A DNA stretch of 12,600 nt from an uncultured bacterium (GTDB lineage Bacteria > Eisenbacteria > RBG-16-71-46 > CAIMUX01). Positions within the stretch are counted from its first letter, which is position 1, and every line of letters starts with the position of its first letter. The position numbers and the translations under genes were made by a program. Shown in pieces: positions 1-6,441 of the stretch. The notes beneath the pieces are model-generated. The model searched no databases, was not told where the DNA came from, and was given only the letters and a program-made list of their open reading frames with translations. Where the stretch lies: positions 1 through 12,600 of the forward strand of contig CAMPIC010000029.1 in the NCBI GenBank assembly GCA_946886185.1. The letters run 5' to 3'.

Positions 1-260
1 TGCTGAAACACATTCGAAGGGATCGTCATGACAACCAAATTGTGTTGATGGTCGACCGACTCGAGCGTTCCTTTCACCTTGCCCGAAGCAGTATCGAGGG
101 TGAGCGACTTCCCCGTGGAGGTCTCCAGTCCGCGGAGAACGTCGCCATCGTCGGATGAGATCGGCGCTGCCTGATACCGGCCAATGCAACCCACCAAACA
201 CAGGATCGTGGCGATCCGGGCTACGTGGAGCAACGCGCTCGACATACGAGTCGAATTCAT
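1..260 (-). CDS. Lipoprotein of unknown function, partial (3' end beyond left edge)
   Basis: The first 86 codons of a gene that leaves the window. The N-terminus has a short polar start, a hydrophobic stretch and the lipobox L-V-G-C (Cys at residue 25), so the product is predicted to be exported and lipid-anchored. After the cysteine the chain is polar and probably beta-rich, with T-G-K-S-L-T-L-D-T and S-G-K-V-K-G-T-L segments; I recognise no family. The ATG at 258-260 directly abuts the TAA (261-263) of the upstream gene, with GGTGGG just before it inside the upstream coding end. The two genes are therefore almost certainly co-transcribed and probably translationally coupled. An alternative start is the internal ATG at 243-245, which would still keep the signal peptide. 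Confidence 0.75.
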   Translation of the reverse strand, partial: MNSTRMSSALLHVARIATILCLVGCIGRYQAAPISSDDGDVLRGLETSTGKSLTLDTASGKVKGTLESVDHQHNLVVMTIPSNVFQ

Positions 261-1247
261 TTACCCACCGATCGCGCGCATGAGTGATGGCCGGTCCATC
301 CGCACCGTCGCATAGGGTCCCTCGCTGCATCGATGCGGCCAGACGAAGACCGCCATCGAGTCCGGACTCGTTTGTCTCCACATGGAGTGCGCTGTAGGCA
401 AGACTCTCCAGGCGGCGTCGTCGATCCTCCGTAAGAATAAGACCGCGGGAAACGCAGAGGGGTGAACGAATCCGGGCGTGCTTCCACCGTCTGGGGGGGC
501 CCACTCACTGCGGACTCCCGCGGATGGGATGTAGACCCGGATGACATCGCCGGCTTGAACCTCCCCTTCCCGCCGCACGAGGACGGAGTCCACGACCAGG
601 TCTCCAGCGCCGGCCGCTCCCGATTCGCCTGCTCGGTAGCTGACCTGCATAGTGGTGAACGTTCCGGACACGACCAGGTCCGCTTGAGTGGCGAGTTCCC
701 CAGGGCTCACCGCTTCCAGTCGAGCTTCGACTTCGGCGAGAAAGTCCCGAAGCAGCACAGACTTTGCACGCGACTTCACCCACTCTCCGTCTACCTTCAA
801 AGGAGCGACGACTCCGTCGGGTCTGCATTTCGACGTCAGTACTACCACGGTGTCACCTACCGTCGGACGTGGGGGCGCATCGGAGACGACCGTCGACGTG
901 TCTCCGATTGCCCCTCCTGGACAGGTGAACTCGAGGATGTCGGCGCTCACGCCTTTGAGCGTTGCGAGCGTGCGGACAGTGATCCGCGTGCAAATGAACG
1001 GACCATCGCACCAGAACGCGAGTGTATCCGTCACGACCCCCATAGCGATCGTCTCCGACACGTCGATAACGGTGTTGGAGCGAGTTAGGACCGAGATCCT
1101 CTGATGCTTGGAGGCGAACCCGCAAGCAGGCATCGACAGGAGCGTGATCCAAAGCGCGGACACGATCACGACGAGGCGATGCACGCTGGCGCGACCGCAC
1201 CTCCCGACTGCGCAGCTACCCGCTTTTTGCGTGGAAGTACGTTTCAC
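261..1247 (-). CDS. Exported protein with two related beta-rich halves, function unknown
   Basis: About 328 residues from a GTG start. The N-terminus has a basic region and a hydrophobic helix (about residues 23-38) ending near S-M-P-A-C; this could be a poor lipobox or a type I signal. The mature part seems to contain two copies of one unit. Residues ~62-140 run from an opening strand G-V-V-T-D-T through T-L-K-G-V and C-P-G-G to V-G-D-T-V-V-V-L. Residues ~187-272 run A-D-L-V-V-S-G-T, V-D-S-V-L-V, G-D-V-I-R-V-Y-I, F-P-A-V-L-F-L. Exported bacterial proteins of unknown role with this pattern are common; I cannot name a function. The start is uncertain: GTG 1245-1247 is the longest, and GTG 1182-1184 gives a more typical signal peptide; neither has a clear Shine-Dalgarno. 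It is followed without a gap by the lipoprotein at 260, suggesting one operon. Confidence 0.7.
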   Translation of the reverse strand: MKRTSTQKAGSCAVGRCGRASVHRLVVIVSALWITLLSMPACGFASKHQRISVLTRSNTVIDVSETIAMGVVTDTLAFWCDGPFICTRITVRTLATLKGVSADILEFTCPGGAIGDTSTVVSDAPPRPTVGDTVVVLTSKCRPDGVVAPLKVDGEWVKSRAKSVLLRDFLAEVEARLEAVSPGELATQADLVVSGTFTTMQVSYRAGESGAAGAGDLVVDSVLVRREGEVQAGDVIRVYIPSAGVRSEWAPPDGGSTPGFVHPSAFPAVLFLRRIDDAAWRVLPTAHSMWRQTSPDSMAVFVWPHRCSEGPYATVRMDRPSLMRAIGG

Positions 1248-1350
1248 TGGCAGGCCTGTGGAGAATCAACCACGGATGGGCTCTCAATTCGTGCGCGATG
1301 AAAGCGCTTGCGACGCTCGTTCACCGGACGAGAATCCACCAGCCGGTCGC

Positions 1351-1857
1351 TCAAGCCGGCACTTCAATCCAGTACCGCCGCACCAGCTTGCCTGTTTCCG
1401 GGGAAACGGCCGTTCCCGCTTGCACCCCGCCGTTTCGTTCGATCACCTTGATGGATCCGATGTTGTCGTCGTCGCAGGTTACAAGAGCTCGTTCGATGCC
1501 GATTGCGCGCGCTTTCTGCAGTATCAGTCGCAGTAGCTCGGTCGCATAGCCGAGTCGCCTCATCGACGGACGAACGTCGTAACCGATGTGGCCGCCCTCG
1601 ATCTCCAGCCTGGCGTTCAACACGTGCCGAAGCTTCCCTCGGCCGATCAGTTTTCCGCCGTGTTCCAACCAATACTCGGTCCCGGGAACCCAGCCCTCGG
1701 ATAGATTCACGCCTCGTCGCTCATCTTCGACCTTCTGCAGGTACGCACCGAAGTCGCGCAAGGCGGACGAGTAGCGATGCTCGCCGCCTGCTTCGTACTC
1801 CGCCGCCATCTCAAGGAATGCGGCCTGCCATTCAGTCGAAGGTGTAACGAGTCTCAC
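1351..1857 (-). CDS. GNAT-family N-acetyltransferase (COG3981-like)
   Basis: 168 residues, the usual length for a single-domain GCN5-related acetyltransferase. The acetyl-CoA site is visible at about residues 89-110: G-H-I-G-Y-D-V-R-P-S strand, then R-R-L-G-Y-A-T (the R/Q-x-x-G-x-G/A loop) and a following helix. C-terminal motif B follows as C-D-D-D-N-I-G-S-I-K-V-I-E-R-N-G-G. This layout is typical of the COG3981 group of predicted acetyltransferases; the acceptor is unknown. The GTG start at 1855-1857 is supported by AGAGGA about seven bases upstream. The gene begins 21 bp after the stop of the PKD/FGE lipoprotein gene and has no promoter space, so it is probably co-transcribed with it. It should be cytoplasmic, so a functional link with the exported upstream product is not obvious. 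Confidence 0.88.
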   Translation of the reverse strand: MRLVTPSTEWQAAFLEMAAEYEAGGEHRYSSALRDFGAYLQKVEDERRGVNLSEGWVPGTEYWLEHGGKLIGRGKLRHVLNARLEIEGGHIGYDVRPSMRRLGYATELLRLILQKARAIGIERALVTCDDDNIGSIKVIERNGGVQAGTAVSPETGKLVRRYWIEVPA

Positions 1858-1878
1858 GATTCGTTCCTCTGCGAGAGG

Positions 1879-3501
1879 TCACTCGGCGCGCCGAACGGGG
1901 CGGAAGCCGATGAAGACTTTCATGCTATCACCCAACCAACCCGATGGTGGGCAGACATCCCGATAAGAACATCGTAAGAACTCGGGCACCAAGTCCGCGA
2001 ACGAGCCACCGCGGACCACGCGACGGCTTCCCGATGCCGGCCCCCGAGGGTTGGTGCCAGAGCCGTTCTGGTAGTAGTCGCGATCGTACCAATCCTGACA
2101 CCACTCCGAGACGTTGCCGATCATGTGCAGGCAACCGTACGGCGAAGCACCGATCCAATAGGCCGGATCGTCGACTGGAACCGTGGACCGTACACAGCTC
2201 CAGCCGTTGGTGTGTGCACAGTCGTAGTTGTTTCCCCACGAGTACTCTCGCTCGTCCGTCGTTCCTCGTGCGGCCTTCTCCCACTCTGCTTCTGTCGGAA
2301 GCCGATAGCCCGAGGCGTTGAAATCGCAGGTCCAAGTTTCGACATCGTAGCAAGGAGCGAGTCCGTCCGCGGCGCTCAGCCAGTTGCAGAATGCAGCGGC
2401 GCCAAACCAGGACACGCCGACAACCGGATGATCCTCCCATCCTGGCTCCACTCCGAACGAGCCGTTATCGAAAGTGATGCGGCATTCGTTCGGCGGAATG
2501 ACCTTCGGCAAGGTCGCGGCATCCATGTCCAGGTAGAGCGCCTCCCCGCCGGGCCGATGGACCGATCCATAGGGAGAGCCCGGAACGACTTCGATCTCGC
2601 CTTGTTGAAGAGCCCATCGCAGCGCTTCGGCGCATCGAGCGTTCGACACCTCGAAGGTGCCGATCCAGAAGGCGGAGATCGATGGGCGCCGCTCCGGCCG
2701 CTCGTCATCGTATCCTTCGCCGGGATCGCTCCCCATGACGAACGGGCCGGCAGCAACCAACACCATCGCCTCGGATGAGATGGGGAAGACAACCACTTGT
2801 CGCGACGACGTCGCGGTCGCTCCCTCCTGATCACGCACCTCGAGTCGGATCGAATAGCTGCCGGGGACCTCGTAGTCGTGCGCCGCCATCAGTGAAGCTT
2901 GGAACTCCGTGTCCCAGGCGCCGTCGCCATCGAAATCCCAGCGAGCCTCCAGCGCGGAGGCGTCGTCCTGTGCATCGCTGCTCCCCGATGCATCCAGCTC
3001 GAAGACCGTGTTGAGATCTCCCATCGACGGATTCACCTCGAACGCAGCGGTAGGCGGATCGTTCTCCGTGACCTCGATGGCACGCGTGACCGACGCAGTC
3101 AGACCACCTGCGTCGCGCACTTCGAGACGGATCCGCTTGGTGCCGGATGTCGTGTATGCGTGACCGGCAGTTTTCTCCGTAGAGAACCCAGTGTCCCACG
3201 TGCCGTCATCTTCCCAATCCCAGCGGACTTCGAGCGCAGCCAGATCCTGGTCATCGGTGCTGCCGGATGCGTCGACCAGAATGGCGACATTCGCAGCCAC
3301 AGTCTCAGTCGCCACCACGAATGAAGCGACTGGCGCCGCGTTTTCATCGTTGGGTGGCGGAGTGGGTGAGTCGTCATCCGCACACCCCAGAGCTGCTAAG
3401 AGGAGAACCGCGGCGACGGTGATGTTGAAGTGACGCACAGAGGGGGAAAACCAGCGGACCAACTGACGGGACGATGTCCCCGTGGCAGTTGCGGCAGGCA
3501 T
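1879..3501 (-). CDS. Lipoprotein with two PKD domains and a C-terminal FGE-sulfatase-like domain
   Basis: 540 residues. The signal peptide ends in L-L-A-A-L-G-C (Cys40), followed by an acidic/proline linker, so it is a predicted surface or periplasmic lipoprotein. Two PKD-type Ig-like repeats follow at ~56-145 and ~149-239, sharing A-L-E-x-R-W-D-x-x-x-D-G-x-W-D-T and the closing I-R-L-E-V-R-D. Residues ~246-537 form an FGE-sulfatase/SUMF1-like domain: M-V-x-V-x-A-G-P-F-V-M-G-S, R-L-P-T-E-A-E-W-E-K-A-A-R-G (400-413), N-V-S-E-W (463-467), R-G-G-S-F (497-501) and terminal G-F-R. The active-site cysteine pair that formylglycine-generating enzymes carry after G-G-S appears absent (Asp503 and Phe508 by my alignment), so formylglycine formation is unlikely; a binding or structural role is more plausible. 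The ATG start at 3499-3501 has an excellent AGGAGG five bases upstream and its own extended -10 promoter. The start of this gene is paralogous to the leader in front of the helicase at 8365. Confidence 0.92.
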   Translation of the reverse strand: MPAATATGTSSRQLVRWFSPSVRHFNITVAAVLLLAALGCADDDSPTPPPNDENAAPVASFVVATETVAANVAILVDASGSTDDQDLAALEVRWDWEDDGTWDTGFSTEKTAGHAYTTSGTKRIRLEVRDAGGLTASVTRAIEVTENDPPTAAFEVNPSMGDLNTVFELDASGSSDAQDDASALEARWDFDGDGAWDTEFQASLMAAHDYEVPGSYSIRLEVRDQEGATATSSRQVVVFPISSEAMVLVAAGPFVMGSDPGEGYDDERPERRPSISAFWIGTFEVSNARCAEALRWALQQGEIEVVPGSPYGSVHRPGGEALYLDMDAATLPKVIPPNECRITFDNGSFGVEPGWEDHPVVGVSWFGAAAFCNWLSAADGLAPCYDVETWTCDFNASGYRLPTEAEWEKAARGTTDEREYSWGNNYDCAHTNGWSCVRSTVPVDDPAYWIGASPYGCLHMIGNVSEWCQDWYDRDYYQNGSGTNPRGPASGSRRVVRGGSFADLVPEFLRCSYRDVCPPSGWLGDSMKVFIGFRPVRRAE

Positions 3502-3565
3502 GGCGACCTCCTGACCTCACCCCCCGGCTGTCGGCGAGACCACGAGCTCAGAATATAACACAGCT
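3502..3565 (-). promoter_or_regulatory. Extended -10 promoter, leader and strong Shine-Dalgarno of the PKD/FGE gene
   Basis: On the minus strand TGT-TATATT forms an extended -10 (TATATT at 3552-3557). It is followed by GAGCTCGT, a GC-rich leader and AGGAGG (3507-3512) five bases before the ATG. No good -35 is visible (GTCAAA at 17 bp is a poor match). The element is conserved at 8366-8430. Confidence 0.6.
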
Positions 3566-3632
3566 CGAATGAGGTTTGACTGGATCCAATCGCAGGTGCG
3601 TTCGAGGCTCCGCAGAATCGTGCCAGTCGTCC

Positions 3633-4889
3633 TCATGGTTCGAGATCGTAGATTTCGAGCTCTCCGGCGCCTCCGTATGGGCCCGCGCCCGTGAAGACAG
3701 CGAGACGGCGGCCGTCATGGGACATTCGAGCACAACTGCGTCTCGTTCCGGCAACGCCTCGGGTGAGCTGAGAGTAACTCCCGTCCTCCACATCGAGCTT
3801 CCATACTTCGTCATGGCCGCTTCGATTCGAAATGAACACGACGGATCGACCATCCACGGTCCAGGAAGGATTTCGATCGTCCGCCCATCCCGTGCCGGAG
3901 ATGCGTTCACAAACTCCAGTGGCCGGGGAAACCAAATACAGGTAGCTGCTGAGCTGTCCGACGGGAACTCCTTCATACACGATCAGGTCGTCCGAGGACC
4001 GAGCAGAGGGATGATACTTGCGATGAGACGGGTCACTCGTAACTGGACTGGACGATCCGCCGGAAGCCGGGGCTCGCGAAATCTCCGGGATGTTGGGCGC
4101 GTTGTAAGTTCCCCGGCAGAAATAGATCCATTCACTTGCTCCCCAAGTTGGGTCGAAATCGACGCGACCCTGCGAAAGAGGTCTGATCGACCTGTCGGCG
4201 ACACCGATCGCATGAACTCGGTATTCTATTCTGCCGGAGGAACGGGTGGGCGTGTGGGTCGTGGCGATGAACGTCCCGTCTTAGCTCCATGCCGCACCGT
4301 GATAGTTTCGCCTCCCCCAGATGCTGGACAGCCGCTCGATCGTAAGCGTTCGCAAGTCGAGCACGATAAGATGGCGCGAATCCAGATTCGACGCATCGAT
4401 ATAAGCAATCGCATCGTCAGTGGGTGACCAATCGAAGTTCCCGTCCACGGTGAGCGGACGAGTGAACACTGGCTGCAAGACGGCTCCTGGCATCGTGATC
4501 ACGGGCTCGGATTGTGTCAGTACCCGTCCCGATGCACCAATTGCGCGGACTTGGAACCAGACAATTCGTCCATCCGGCAGGCCCGATACAGTGAGCGAGT
4601 CGGTACCGGAACGATTTGACTTGTGAACGGCGACCCAGCTTCCGTCCGAGCCACTCCATGATCGGACCACGACCACTCCGGCAATCGGAGGGCCGTCGGG
4701 GTACGGATGTCCGTCCCAATATCCGCCCGAGGTGGAGGTGAACCAGCGGAGAGTCACCTCTCCTGACGCTGCCTCGCTGTCGATCGTGGCCACTCCGCGC
4801 CAGGGCTCAGGTTCAGGTTCGAGGAGCCCGCACCCGATCAGCAGAACGGCCGCGCTCGCGACCAGCAGTATCGTACGCATTGTCGACAT
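3633..4889 (-). pseudogene. Fibronectin-III-like / TolB-type propeller lipoprotein interrupted by an in-frame TAA
   Basis: An ATG at 4887-4889 opens a lipoprotein (signal ending L-L-I-G-C, Cys20). A fibronectin-III-like region follows (about residues 33-135), then propeller blades. At 4281-4283 a TAA stops it after 202 residues. The very same frame then continues for 215 more codons to TGA at 3633-3635, with no other stop or frameshift. The stop falls inside the blade signature: A-W-S-[stop]-D-G-T-F-I-A, where TolB/PD40 repeats have W-S-x-D-G-x-x-I-A. Other blade starts are F-D-W-S-P-T-D-D (before the stop) and F-D-P-T-W, Y-H-P-S-A-R, N-P-S-W-T-V-D-G-R and M-S-H-D-G-R-R (after it), about six in all, so the intact product would be a 418-residue six-bladed propeller lipoprotein. 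A GAGAGAAG-like ribosome site precedes the ATG; the gene starts 45 bp after the small lipoprotein gene and may share its transcript. A fresh nonsense mutation or a base error is likelier than readthrough. The alternative is a functional 202-residue truncated product. Confidence 0.85.
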
Positions 4890-4934
4890 GGCGCTTCTCT
4901 CACGCTAGAACGTCCCGACATCGGCAGCAGCTCA

Positions 4935-5363
4935 CTATTGCCGATCGGCATACCAGCTGCTCGAGTTCTGGGTTCCGTCAGAGCTCACGATCCAACGTCC
5001 TTCCAGTCGGTCCGCCGAGCTGAGCCCGGCTCGAAACTCCGTGCTCACAAGTGGGTCTGACCAAACCATGCTCAAGGTGTCGCCGTCCCACGCAACAGTG
5101 CTCAGCTCAAAACCGGGATGAATCAACTCTGCGGAGATGGAGCTCCCTTCGTGAACGATCGCGATCGTGATCCTGGTCAACGGACCGCCGAGATCGTCCG
5201 AAAAATCGAACGCGACACCATCCCAGAGACCGTTCAAGACACCTGGTTCCGGCTTGATGGGCTCTTTATCGGAGTTGCATGCGACCAGACCGGCTAGCAA
5301 TGCGACCGTGAAACCGATCCGCGTTGCGCCTGGTTGCCGCCCATAGCACCATCGGAAACTCAT
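4935..5363 (-). CDS. Small lipoprotein, function unknown
   Basis: 142 residues. The signal peptide ends in the lipobox L-V-A-C; a short linker (S-D-K-E-P-I-K-P-E-P-G) follows. The mature domain of about 100 residues is predicted to be beta-rich: it opens G-L-W-D-G-V-A-F-D-F and later has L-E-G-R-W and S-S-S-W-Y. The paired G-x-W segments at each end recall small lipocalin-like or W-x-G repeat lipoproteins, but I cannot assign a family. I chose the ATG at 5361-5363 because GGAG lies seven bases upstream; a GTG eight codons earlier (5385-5387) is the alternative. It is first in a likely two-gene unit with the propeller lipoprotein and is divergent from the PAP2 gene. A plausible promoter lies about 100 bp upstream. 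Confidence 0.72.
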   Translation of the reverse strand: MSFRWCYGRQPGATRIGFTVALLAGLVACNSDKEPIKPEPGVLNGLWDGVAFDFSDDLGGPLTRITIAIVHEGSSISAELIHPGFELSTVAWDGDTLSMVWSDPLVSTEFRAGLSSADRLEGRWIVSSDGTQNSSSWYADRQ

Positions 5364-5611
5364 CACGGTTCTCCATGTGTTGCGCACTGTTGGAAGGGCT
5401 CTGATGAGCCGGATTCAGGCGAACCCGACATTCCAACGGCGGAGACCGATGCCCCACAACATTGTATCAGTCATTGCTGATTCGGCCCGCCTGGAACCGC
5501 TGTACAGGGTGGATGCGCCGCCGGCCAAACTCGATGAAGCGCTATCGAGTGTGTTCATGACCCGTCCAATTCTGGCTTGCTCCAATCTGCGCGGTCCACG
5601 AATCTCGATCC
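5364..5611. other. Divergent intergenic region
   Basis: 248 bp between the small lipoprotein gene and the PAP2 gene, which point away from each other. Apart from the minus-strand -10 noted separately, I find no convincing plus-strand promoter, repeat, hairpin or small gene. Confidence 0.5.
5455..5475 (-). promoter_or_regulatory. Putative extended -10 promoter for the small lipoprotein
   Basis: On the minus strand TGA-TACAAT (TACAAT at 5461-5466) matches an extended -10 at five of six hexamer positions. It would give a leader of about 90-100 bases before the ATG at 5363. No convincing -35 is seen. Confidence 0.4.
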
Positions 5612-6313
5612 GTGAATCAGCGTGGCATATCCCCGAGGACCACCTCCCTGCTGCTCATGGCTGCCGCGGTTGCGCTTGCACTCTGGGCCGGCGCCCAATT
5701 CTTCGATCTAGCCGATGACATGCGCGAAGGGGACACGTATCGCGTCGACCGCGCCATCCTGATGTGGTTCGAAACCCATCGTACGCCCGCGCTCACACAC
5801 ATTTTCTACTCGCTCACCGCGCTCGGATCGTCGGCGGTTCTCACGATCCTCACACTCGGCACGTGCGTCGCAATGCTGTTGGCGGGGGAGCGTCGGTTCG
5901 CTTGGACTCTGCTGGTCGTGATGGCTGGCACGCCGGTTCTTTCGCAAGCAATGAAGCGGATCTACGCACGAGAACGGCCGGACGTCGTTCCGCATCTCGA
6001 GACCGTGTCGGATCCATCCTTTCCGAGTGGCCACACGGTAGCGTCGATCGCGTTCTTCGTGACGATCGCGCTACTGGTTGCTGCCTACACTCCGCAGCGA
6101 CTCCTGCGGAGCTTCCTCATCGCCTATGCGCTGTTGATCGCGGCTCTGGTCGCGCTTTCTCGCGTCTATCTCGGCGTCCACTACCCGAGCGACGTCGTAG
6201 GAGGCGCCCTGCTCGGAACTACGTGGGCGCTGATCTGCGTGATCGGAGACCGGCTCCTCCGTCAGCGAGATACGCTCGACAACGACCGCCGCCGCTCTCT
6301 CACAAAGCGGTGA
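5612..6313 (+). CDS. PAP2-superfamily membrane phosphatase
   Basis: 233 residues with about six hydrophobic segments. The three PAP2 phosphatase motifs are complete. Motif 1 is K115-R-I-Y-A-R-E-R122-P123; motif 2 is P-S-G-H (138-141); motif 3 is S183-R-V-Y-L-G-V-H190-Y-P-S-D194. Family members remove phosphate from lipid phosphates such as phosphatidic acid or undecaprenyl pyrophosphate at the outer face of the cytoplasmic membrane; the exact substrate cannot be read from sequence. The GTG start at 5612-5614 has no good Shine-Dalgarno; the ATG at 5657 is the next option but would cut into the first membrane helix. The last eight codons (R-R-R-S-L-T-K-R) and the stop lie inside a block that is homologous, on the other strand, to the end of the membrane-protein gene at 8471. 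The tail of this protein may therefore have been created by a rearrangement. Confidence 0.93.
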   Translation: MNQRGISPRTTSLLLMAAAVALALWAGAQFFDLADDMREGDTYRVDRAILMWFETHRTPALTHIFYSLTALGSSAVLTILTLGTCVAMLLAGERRFAWTLLVVMAGTPVLSQAMKRIYARERPDVVPHLETVSDPSFPSGHTVASIAFFVTIALLVAAYTPQRLLRSFLIAYALLIAALVALSRVYLGVHYPSDVVGGALLGTTWALICVIGDRLLRQRDTLDNDRRRSLTKR

Positions 6314-6380
6314 TCAGAGTCGCGAACGAAGTCGAACAGGACGAGATAGAACAGTCCGACAATGGATCCGAGATGGTCGT
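6291..6380. repeat. Direct repeat copy 1 (partner at 8494-8583)
   Basis: About 77% identical, gapless 90-bp repeat in the same orientation as its partner 2.2 kb away. The two copies bracket the lipoprotein-leader remnant and the helicase gene. Confidence 0.75.
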
Positions 6381-6383
6381 AAG
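6291..6383 (-). pseudogene. 3'-end fragment of a paralogue of the membrane protein at 8471-9187
   Basis: On the minus strand this block reads Y-D-H-L-G-S-I-V-G-L-F-Y-L-V-L-F-D-F-V-R, then D-S-D-H-R-F-V-R-E-R. It matches the C-terminal end of the membrane protein (Y-D-R-L-G-Y-I-V-G-L-F-Y-L-V-F-F-Y-F-V-R, then D-S-Y-H-R-Y-V-R-E-R). At the DNA level 6291-6380 aligns without gaps to 8494-8583 with about 69 of 90 bases identical by hand count. There is no start or upstream domain, and the similarity stops abruptly before Y-D, so this is a remnant. It overlaps the last codons of the PAP2 gene on the opposite strand and sits about 60 bp past the helicase stop. Confidence 0.75.
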
Positions 6384-6441
6384 AAATCCAACAGGCTGCT
6401 GGCAGTCGGGAGGCGCCAGGTGCAAAGCGCGCTACGTCGTA

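Noticed and set aside
4281..4283. Reassignment of TAA to an amino acid in this organism
   Set aside because: TAA ends other genes here cleanly (261-263 and 6442-6444, the latter right after the helicase's RNA-binding domain), so a genetic-code change does not fit.
3576..4427. A 283-codon plus-strand open frame antisense to the propeller lipoprotein
   Set aside because: The minus strand carries clear propeller repeats over the same span; the plus frame has no motif or ribosome site.
6384..6441. Possible terminator hairpin (CTGGC...GCCAG) between the convergent PAP2 and helicase genes
   Set aside because: The stem is only five pairs with an 11-base loop and no T-tract on either strand.
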